Shown here in pieces: positions 57,918 through 64,000 of a stretch of DNA of 64,000 bases. The notes beneath the pieces are model-generated. The model saw nothing but the letters and a program-made list of their open reading frames with translations, did not search any database and was not told the DNA's origin. Made by a program: the position numbers and the translations under genes. This DNA comes from Allopusillimonas ginsengisoli (GTDB taxonomy: Bacteria; Pseudomonadota; Gammaproteobacteria; Burkholderiales; Burkholderiaceae_B), in contig NZ_SDQE01000013.1 of NCBI RefSeq assembly GCF_004153455.1, positions 1-64,000 of the forward strand, written 5' to 3'. The first letter of the stretch is position 1; each line of letters starts with the position of its first letter.

Positions 57918-58145
57918 CAGCACTGGCTGGAATACCTGGTATTTTCCAGCGGCAGGCAAGGCCGCCACACAATGTCTCTACCCTAGACGCTGGTCCGCAT
58001 AAGGGTCAAGGTCAAACCTGTCCATACGTAACATGGACACGCAACCACGTCGGTACGGCTACATCTTCTTAACAAACTCCCACCCTGGTAACACCCGCGC
58101 CAGACCCGCCACCGGGAGGTCGCGCAACCGCGCCCATCACTGCTA

Positions 58146-58165
58146 AACTGTATATAAACCCAGTT
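58146..58165. promoter_or_regulatory. LexA (SOS) box-like operator
   Basis: AACTG-N10-CAGTT (CTGTATATAAACCCAG core) matches the proteobacterial LexA box CTGT-N8-ACAG except for one base in the right half. It ends 35 bp before the FAN1-like start. The DinG-type helicase it would control is SOS-induced in E. coli. Confidence 0.6.
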
Positions 58166-58200
58166 AACGTGTTCGCCGTCGCCTCCTTCCAATCGCTCCC

Positions 58201-59934
58201 ATGTCCGCTACCCCGCTACCCAATCCCTGGTATTACCTGGATAACTTCGAATTTGTGCTTGCCTGGGTTGCGCAGCGTTATTCCGACTTGCTCAACGAGA
58301 CAGAGCGCGGTTTTATCGATGATTTCATCGGGCTCGAGCGCTCGTCGCGTGCCCTGCTGGTGCGCATGGTCATGCGCAAGGGGTCGCTGTTCCGCGCCAG
58401 CAAACTGAACTACGCTGAAATCGGCCAAACTCGCTGCGCCATGGCGCCACTCTTGGATTTAGGCTGGGTCCTCGACCAACCGAATATCTCGCTTCAAGAC
58501 CTCTTCCGACTGCTGACCCGCACTGAAATTGCACAATTATTTGAGCCTTTGCTGGCATCCGCCGACCTCAAGACCGCCACCAAGGGCGCGCAGCTCGAAC
58601 ACCTCCTGGCGGGAGCGCCTGCGCCGCGCAGCCTGGCCCACTGGCTGGAGTTGGCCGCAGTTTCGCCAGACGCGTCTCACACAGAATCGGCACGCATCCC
58701 GGCACTGCCAGACACACTATCGCAAGACAGCATCTACCACGTCGACGTCCTCGCGCTGTGCGACCGCCTGCGTCTCATGTTCTTCGGCAATCTCAGGCAA
58801 GACTGGAGCGAATTCGTCCTTGCCGATCTTGGCCTGTACACCTATGAGCGCGTCGACTTTTCCGCCGAGGCCAGAGCTTTTGTTTCACGAGAAGAAGTCA
58901 ACGACTACCTGCACCTGCATCAATGTCGCGAAGCCCTCGAACTGGCGCAGGACGACGTCGCATTCGCGGAGGCACTGGCGGCCATACCCGTTCGGCCCTA
59001 CACGTCGGATTGGCTGGAAAGCAGGCGCGCCAGGCTGTGGTACCGTGCAGGCCAGCACTGCGAGCGCCGACAAAACTGGCCCCGGGCGCTCGACTGCTAT
59101 GCAGCAAGCACCGAACGCAATGCCAGGGCCCGGCATATCCGCATGCTGGAACGCCAGCATCAGTATCCGCAAGCCCTGGACCTGACCCAGGCCGTGTTGC
59201 AGCATCCCACATCCGAAGCTGAACACCAGGCAGTGCTGCGCATGCTGCCGCGGTTGCAAAAACGCTGCGGCCACCCTGCTTCGCTTAAACCCGCCAGATG
59301 TCCTGCCCGTCTTCTGCACCTCAACCTGCATGTCCCGGCAATCCCCACGCGCGTGGAAGAACAAGTCTGCAATCACTTATACCAGCCGGATGCACCTGCT
59401 TACTACGTAGAAAATACCTTGCTCAACTCGCTGTTCGGCCTGTTGTGCTGGAACGCTATCTTCGCCAGCATCCCAGGCGCATTCTTTCACCCCTTTCAGC
59501 ATGGCCCCGCAGACTTGCTGCACAGCAACTTCCGCGAACGTCGCCGAGCGCTGTTCAGCGATTGCCTGGCTCAATTGACCCATGGCGACTATCGGCAAAC
59601 GATTATGCGCAACTTCAATACAAAGCAAGGCATGCAATCACCGTTTGTCTCCTGGAACATGCTCAGCCCCGAGCTTCTGGGGCTGGCGCTGTGCTGTATT
59701 CCGGCGAACCATTTGCGCGTCATGTTCTCCCGCCTGCTGGACGACATTCGCGAAAACCGCTCAGGCCTGCCTGATTTGGTTCAGTTCTGGCCCGCGGACC
59801 GCCGCTACCGTCTCATCGAAGTCAAGGGCCCAGGAGACCGGCTGCAAGACAACCAGGTACGCTGGCTCACCTTCTGTGAGGCGCATGGCATCGACACGCT
59901 GGTGTGCCATGTCAAGCGCCCTGCGTCAACATGA
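58201..59934 (+). CDS. FAN1-like VRR-NUC structure-specific nuclease
   Basis: A 577-residue protein. The N-terminus (NPWYYLDNFEFVLAWVAQRYSDLL) and SSRALLVRMVMRKGSLFRASKL match bacterial FAN1, followed by a helical middle region (about 230-370) with TPR-like features. The C-terminal VRR-NUC domain has GLPDLVQFWP (Asp525), then YRLIEVKGPGDRLQDNQVRW (Glu540, Lys542), a PD-(D/E)XK site with all residues. FAN1 enzymes cut 5' flaps and interstrand crosslinks. Its stop overlaps the helicase start (ATGA), so they are coupled. A LexA-like box lies upstream. Confidence 0.88.
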   Translation: MSATPLPNPWYYLDNFEFVLAWVAQRYSDLLNETERGFIDDFIGLERSSRALLVRMVMRKGSLFRASKLNYAEIGQTRCAMAPLLDLGWVLDQPNISLQDLFRLLTRTEIAQLFEPLLASADLKTATKGAQLEHLLAGAPAPRSLAHWLELAAVSPDASHTESARIPALPDTLSQDSIYHVDVLALCDRLRLMFFGNLRQDWSEFVLADLGLYTYERVDFSAEARAFVSREEVNDYLHLHQCREALELAQDDVAFAEALAAIPVRPYTSDWLESRRARLWYRAGQHCERRQNWPRALDCYAASTERNARARHIRMLERQHQYPQALDLTQAVLQHPTSEAEHQAVLRMLPRLQKRCGHPASLKPARCPARLLHLNLHVPAIPTRVEEQVCNHLYQPDAPAYYVENTLLNSLFGLLCWNAIFASIPGAFFHPFQHGPADLLHSNFRERRRALFSDCLAQLTHGDYRQTIMRNFNTKQGMQSPFVSWNMLSPELLGLALCCIPANHLRVMFSRLLDDIRENRSGLPDLVQFWPADRRYRLIEVKGPGDRLQDNQVRWLTFCEAHGIDTLVCHVKRPAST

Positions 59935-62234
59935 ACTACACCATCCCGGTCCGTACATTGTGCGAATTCGCCGCCCGGCGCGGCGATCTGGATTTGCGCT
60001 TTACACCCGTGCCGTCTGCCCAACAAGGAATCGAAGGCCACGCAATTGTGCGTGCCAGGCGCAACGCCGCATACCAAAAAGAAGTGGCGCTGAGCATCAC
60101 GGTGGCACTACCCGATGGCGAAAACGCGCTGATTGTGCGCGGGCGCGCCGATGGCTACGATCCCCAGCAACGGCAAGTCGAAGAAATAAAAACCTATCGC
60201 GGCAGGCTGGAATCCATACCTGAAAACCATCGCGCGCTGCACTGGGCACAGGCCAAGGTTTATGCCCATCTGTTATGCCAGGAGCTCAAGCTGGACGAGC
60301 TTCGTGTAGCGCTTGTCTACTACCATATCGACGAAGGCACCGAAACCGTCTTCACCGAAGACTGCACTGCGATAACGCTGGCAGCGGGGTTCGCCGATTT
60401 ATGTGAACAGTTTGCCAGTTGGGCAATCCGCGAAACACAACACCGCGCAAACCGGGACCAGGCACTCACAACCCTCGCTTTTCCTTTCCCGGCGCTGCGT
60501 GACGGGCAGCGCAAGCTCGCGGAAACCGTCTACAAAGCCACGCTGCACGGCCGCTGCCTGCTTGCCCAAGCGCCTACTGGGATAGGCAAAACGCTGGGTA
60601 CGCTCTTTCCGATGCTCAAGGCAGTACCGCATGGCGAACTGGACAAAATCTATTTCCTTACGGCCAAAACATCTGGCCGCCGCATGGCGCTGGACAGCTT
60701 GCGTTTGCTGTTTCCGTCGTGTTCCCGTCCCTCGCTTCGCATATTGGAGCTTGGTGCGCGTGAAAAGGTTTGCGAGCATCCTGACAAGGCCTGTCATGGC
60801 GCGTCATGCCCGCTCGCCCAAGGGTTTTACGACAAACTCCCCCCTGCTCGCCTACAAGCCGTCGAGCACGGCTGGCTGGACCGCCCTGCATTACGCGATA
60901 TTGCCTTACAGCACCAGATCTGCCCCTATTGGCTAGGCCACGAACTGGCACAATGGGTGGACATCATTGTGGGTGACTACAACTACTACTTTGACGTCAA
61001 TGCGCTCTTGCGTGGGCTGGCGGTCAGCAGGCAATGGCGTGTGGGCCTGCTGGTCGACGAGGCGCACAACCTGCTCGAACGAGCACGCAAGATGTACAGC
61101 GCAGAAATCCATACCCAAGCGCTACACGCAGCCCGCAAGATGGCGCCACCCGAGCTCAACAAGCCACTGGCCGCCGTGCTGCGGGCTTGCAACAATACAC
61201 TGCAAGAACAAGCAGGCGAGTACCAGGCCTACCAGGCCATTCCTTCAAAACTCCATGGCGCGCTGCTCAAGGCCAGCGCTGCGCTGGCAGACTACATCAA
61301 CCTGCAGCCCCAGGAAGCGGCCGACCCTCCTCTGTTGCAGCTCCATTTTGGCCTACTGCATTTTCTGGGCTTGGCCGACAGCTTCGGCACGCATTCGGTG
61401 TTCGATGTCACCATTGCGGGCCGCGCCCACGTCGCACAACCGCCTGCGGCCGCTGGCGTGAGCACGATACTGACTTTACGCAATCTGGTGCCTGCACCCT
61501 TTCTTCAACCCAGCCTGGCCTTGAGCCAGAGCGCAGTGCTGTTTTCCGCAACGCTGGCACCCTGGGATTTTTATCGCGACACGCTGGGCCTGCCAGAAGA
61601 CACTGCCTGGATAGACGTGGACACTCCTTTCCAGTCCAGCCAGCTGGACGTCAGGATCGCTCGCGGCATTTCAACTCGCTATCGCGATCGCAATCAGTCC
61701 ATCCTCCCTATCGTGCGGCTTATGCACGACCAGTATCGCAATCGGCCCGGAAACTACTTGAGCTATTTCAGCAGTTTTGCCTATCTCGACCAGGTTGCCG
61801 CATGCTTCAGCGCTCAGTTCCCCGATATTCCAATCTGGACGCAATCACGCGGCATGCAAGAAGCCGATCGCGAGCTTTTCTTGCAGCGTTTTGTGCCGTC
61901 GGGCACGGGCATAGGATTCGCGGTGCTGGGAGGCGTCTTCGCAGAAGGCATTGATCTGCCCGGCGAGCGTCTCATAGGCGCCTTTATTTCCACCTTGGGC
62001 CTGCCGCAATTCAACGAGATCAATGAACAACGCAAACAGCGCATGGCCGAGGTATTTGGCCAGCACCGTGGCTACGACTATGCCTATCTCTTTCCAGGCC
62101 TGCAAAAAGTTGTGCAGGCAGCGGGACGTGTGATACGCGGCGATGCCGATAGCGGTGTGGTGCATCTCATCGACGATCGCTATGCCCAGCCACGCATAAA
62201 GTCGCTACTGCCACGCTGGTGGCAACTGGATTGA
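59931..62234 (+). CDS. DinG/XPD-type helicase with N-terminal RecB/Cas4-like nuclease domain
   Basis: A 767-residue protein. Residues 1-125 look like a RecB-family nuclease: GRADGYDPQQRQVEEIKTYRG with Asp74, Glu85 and Lys87, then QAKVY (Gln107, Tyr111), the QxxxY helix. The helicase follows: QAPTGIGKT (Walker A, 213-221), four cysteines C281, C288, C293 and C331 spaced as an XPD/DinG iron-sulfur cluster, DEAH at 376-379, and C-terminal motifs AEGIDLPGE and AAGRVIRGDADSGVV. It should unwind 5'-3' on ssDNA. Coupled to the FAN1-like gene, it may process the same damaged forks. Confidence 0.87.
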   Translation: MNYTIPVRTLCEFAARRGDLDLRFTPVPSAQQGIEGHAIVRARRNAAYQKEVALSITVALPDGENALIVRGRADGYDPQQRQVEEIKTYRGRLESIPENHRALHWAQAKVYAHLLCQELKLDELRVALVYYHIDEGTETVFTEDCTAITLAAGFADLCEQFASWAIRETQHRANRDQALTTLAFPFPALRDGQRKLAETVYKATLHGRCLLAQAPTGIGKTLGTLFPMLKAVPHGELDKIYFLTAKTSGRRMALDSLRLLFPSCSRPSLRILELGAREKVCEHPDKACHGASCPLAQGFYDKLPPARLQAVEHGWLDRPALRDIALQHQICPYWLGHELAQWVDIIVGDYNYYFDVNALLRGLAVSRQWRVGLLVDEAHNLLERARKMYSAEIHTQALHAARKMAPPELNKPLAAVLRACNNTLQEQAGEYQAYQAIPSKLHGALLKASAALADYINLQPQEAADPPLLQLHFGLLHFLGLADSFGTHSVFDVTIAGRAHVAQPPAAAGVSTILTLRNLVPAPFLQPSLALSQSAVLFSATLAPWDFYRDTLGLPEDTAWIDVDTPFQSSQLDVRIARGISTRYRDRNQSILPIVRLMHDQYRNRPGNYLSYFSSFAYLDQVAACFSAQFPDIPIWTQSRGMQEADRELFLQRFVPSGTGIGFAVLGGVFAEGIDLPGERLIGAFISTLGLPQFNEINEQRKQRMAEVFGQHRGYDYAYLFPGLQKVVQAAGRVIRGDADSGVVHLIDDRYAQPRIKSLLPRWWQLD

Positions 62235-62262
62235 TCTCGCAACGCATGCAACGCATCAAAAA

Positions 62263-62290
62263 AAACACCCGTACAAAAGCACGGGTGTTT
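62263..62290. terminator. Bidirectional terminator between helicase gene and aqpZ
   Basis: AAACACCCGT and ACGGGTGTTT form a 10-bp stem with an eight-base loop. An A-run precedes and T residues follow, so it can serve both the plus-strand helicase gene and minus-strand aqpZ, which end on either side. Confidence 0.75.
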
Positions 62291-62363
62291 CGTTACAACC
62301 AAACTGCTTTCGGCGGGGAGACGCGCGACTAGCAGGGCGAACGAAAAAACGTGTTGAGGCGAC

Positions 62364-63068
62364 TTACTCCGAGGGTGCGCAGGCAAAACGATAAACCAGC
62401 GCACCAATTACACCGCCAACAATTGGCACAATCCAGAAAAACCAAAGTTGATCTACAGCCCAGCCACCCTGAAACAACGCCACGCCGGTCGATCGCGCCG
62501 GATTGACGGACGTGTTAGTCACTGGAATGCTGATCAGGTGGATAAGCGTCAACGCGAACCCGATCGCAATCCCTGCAAAACCCGCGGGTGCGCGCCCGTG
62601 CGTCGCCCCCATAATGATGAACAGAAAAAAGCCTGTCATGACAAGCTCACACACCATGGCAGCACTGAAGGAATAGCCATCCGGAGAATGCTCGCCAAAC
62701 CCATTCGATGCAAAACCACTGGCCGTCGCATCAAACCCCGCCTTGCCACTGGCAATCATATACAGCACTGCACCTGCAAGAATACCGCCGACTACTTGGG
62801 ATACTACATACGGTATCAACTCCTTGACCGGAAACCGGCCTCCTGCAACCAAACCGAATGTCACAGCCGGGTTGATGTGGCAGCCCGAAATGTTGCCGAT
62901 TGCATAGCACATGGTCAACAAGGTCAGGCCAAAAGCCAGGGCAACACCAGCAAATCCAATACCTAGATCTGGATAGGCTGCGGCAAGCACGGCACTGCCG
63001 CAGCCTCCCAGCACCAACCAGAACGTGCCAAACAGCTCGGCGGCACAGCGTTTTGAGAGCGGGATCAC
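62364..63068 (-). CDS. aqpZ: Aquaporin Z
   Basis: A 234-residue six-helix water channel. Both NPA boxes are present ([12 protein letters not shown] and [13 protein letters not shown]). AqpZ hallmarks include the N-terminal [20 protein letters not shown] and the arginine after the second NPA. The start is GTG at 63068, with GGAG six bases before. It conducts water rapidly across the inner membrane. It is transcribed away from a 568-bp spacer. Confidence 0.93.
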   Translation of the reverse strand: MIPLSKRCAAELFGTFWLVLGGCGSAVLAAAYPDLGIGFAGVALAFGLTLLTMCYAIGNISGCHINPAVTFGLVAGGRFPVKELIPYVVSQVVGGILAGAVLYMIASGKAGFDATASGFASNGFGEHSPDGYSFSAAMVCELVMTGFFLFIIMGATHGRAPAGFAGIAIGFALTLIHLISIPVTNTSVNPARSTGVALFQGGWAVDQLWFFWIVPIVGGVIGALVYRFACAPSE

Positions 63069-63636
63069 GATAGTCTCCAGAGTTGTTTTGAATCAGCGGG
63101 ATTTTATGTCCCACTGGCAAAACATACTGTCAACGAAAGCAAAGTCCCGTAGTTCAAATCTCGCCTGACCTGGCGCCCTCTCCCCCGTTAGCAGCCTTTC
63201 GGACAATGCCGTGCGCCACATGGATTGTCCATCGCACTTTGCCCAATCACCGAAAAACCTCTCTTGCCAAAAGCGCTCCCGCGGGAGCGCTCGTTTGTTT
63301 TAGTACTTATACCTATATTCTCACAGACTGTTGACTTGCCACAAGACGCAGACATTCCAAATTAAGCAAGATCATACAAAACATGAAATGGGCCCACCCC
63401 CCTTGTCTACCCCATATATAGTGCATAAACCCATTTCAACCCACAATATATAGCGAAATAACGCCTCCAGGCCATGCCTCATGTAAATGCCCCGTCGTCG
63501 GTCAATCAGTATCCGGACCAGACTGACTGGCGTGTCAACGCAAACGCCAACCAACTGTCGGCGCATTGACGCGTGCGCCTGATGGCAGGCGCACTCCGTA
63601 TTCTCTGGCAAATCAGAAAAAAGGCGCGCCTAACGC
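63069..63636. other. Spacer between aqpZ and the Crp/Fnr-type gene
   Basis: 568 bp with no convincing gene. It contains the orphan terminator at 63272-63300, and AT-rich stretches with two similar ATATATAG motifs (63414-63421 and 63448-63454 region). A 79-codon minus-strand frame (63372-63611) has no recognisable domain and no good ribosome site. aqpZ's promoter should be at the 63070-63120 end. Confidence 0.55.
63272..63300 (+). terminator. Orphan intrinsic terminator
   Basis: A 20-bp perfect palindrome AGCGCTCCCGCGGGAGCGCT is followed on the plus strand by CGTTTGTTTT, and read on the minus strand by TTTTGG. No annotated gene ends near it on the plus strand. It may end a small RNA or a minus-strand transcript from the regulator gene. 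Confidence 0.7.
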
Positions 63637-64000
63637 TTAACCCTGATAGTGTCTTAAATTGACCGGATCCAGAATCGTGATCTCACGCCCCTTGACGCTG
63701 ATCAGCATCCGGGCGCACAAGTCGTGCAGAATTCGGGAAAAATGCTCTGGCGTAAGGTTCAGCCGAGATGCAATGACCGTTTTGCTTGTCTCCAGCCGAA
63801 AGGAATGCGTTGCGCCGGACTGCCGCGCTCCTTGCAGTAGATAGGCCACTACCCGCTCGGTGCCTGAACGCAGGGAGTATGCTTCAACGTCCGCCATCAG
63901 GCTGTGCAATCGCTGGCTCAGGCTTGCAAGCATCTTGCGGGCGAATCCCGGATGCCGCTCAAGCTCGTTCAGCACCACCTCCTTGCCCACATGCAGCAGC
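63637..64000 (-). CDS. Crp/Fnr-family transcriptional regulator, C-terminal part (runs off window)
   Basis: The last 120 residues of a Crp/Fnr protein. After the dimerisation helix (FARKMLASLSQRLHSLMADVE) comes the Crp-type helix-turn-helix (ETSKTVIASRLNLTPEHFSRIL) and a C-terminal ISVKGREITILDPVNL wing. The cyclic-nucleotide or iron-sulfur sensing half lies beyond the window, so cAMP, oxygen or NO type cannot be told. It ends at the 568-bp spacer before aqpZ on the same strand. Confidence 0.9.
   Translation of the reverse strand, partial: LLHVGKEVVLNELERHPGFARKMLASLSQRLHSLMADVEAYSLRSGTERVVAYLLQGARQSGATHSFRLETSKTVIASRLNLTPEHFSRILHDLCARMLISVKGREITILDPVNLRHYQG

Larger units (their letters stand above)
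57854..58200. other. Spacer between speDE and the FAN1-like gene
   Basis: 347 bp. It holds the two hairpins after speDE, a third imperfect hairpin (GCTGGAA with TTCCAGC, about 57925-57952), and the SOS-box-like site at 58146-58165. A plus-strand TATATAAA stretch overlaps that site and may serve as the -10. No gene was recognised. Confidence 0.6.

Noticed and set aside
63372-63611. A 79-codon minus-strand frame in the aqpZ/Crp spacer
   Set aside because: No domain, no ribosome site, and irregular composition; treated as spacer rather than a gene.

Overview
The window is chromosomal DNA of a betaproteobacterium, most likely an Alcaligenaceae member (Bordetella/Achromobacter/Pusillimonas-like). 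This is inferred from gene order (gyrA-serC-pheA-hisC-tyrA-aroA-cmk-rpsA-ihfB-lapA-lapB-rfaE-hldD), from a short OmpA of the Bordetella type before ubiG-gph, from a DUF3579 gene divergent from argF, and from a tmRNA tag reading ANDERFALAA. No rRNA operon, CRISPR array or intact insertion sequence was seen.

Layout. 1-4.9 kb: etfB (partial), a histone-deacetylase-like hydrolase, mltB, cysM, a ComEA-like DNA-binding protein and hldD. 4.9-18.8 kb: a long minus-strand block running from gyrA through serine/aromatic amino acid synthesis (serC, pheA, hisC, tyrA, aroA), cmk, rpsA and ihfB to the LPS genes lapA, lapB, rfaE and hldD. A strong terminator splits ihfB from lapA. 19-28 kb: ompA, ubiG, gph, an NYN/LOTUS putative RNase, a stand-alone fusA, an alanine/glycine symporter, a GNAT enzyme and an exported rhodanese. 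27.8-28.8 kb: a remodelled spot where a 5'-truncated cupredoxin gene abuts a decayed phage-type integrase beside ssrA (tmRNA). 28.9-38.5 kb: an NSS transporter, a methyltransferase, an MFS pump with divergent HxlR regulator and paired operators, argF and argG, an aldo/keto reductase, tRNA-Ala(CGC), and an SPFH/NfeD pair. 38.8-49 kb: a YeeE-type sulfur transporter, a kinase-like protein lacking the usual catalytic Asp, an exported protein plus Tat cupredoxin facing an ECF sigma factor, a lysP-like permease, a second GNAT enzyme, phoX and pckG. 49-56.4 kb: a MATE pump, a cytosine permease with a fungal-type cytosine deaminase, then two divergent TPP riboswitches, one before an SDR plus FMN monooxygenase pair and one before a sodium:solute symporter. 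56.6-64 kb: a fused SpeD-SpeE spermidine enzyme, a likely SOS-controlled pair (FAN1-like VRR-NUC nuclease and DinG-type helicase with an N-terminal nuclease domain), aqpZ and the end of a Crp/Fnr regulator.

Most of the window is ordinary core metabolism. The places that deserve attention are the divergent TPP-riboswitch locus (50.6-56.4 kb), the LexA-box/FAN1/helicase operon (58.1-62.2 kb), the SpeD-SpeE fusion, the ssrA integration scar, and the cupredoxin/sigma-factor group. All functional assignments rest on reading motifs and family resemblance by eye; no database search was run.
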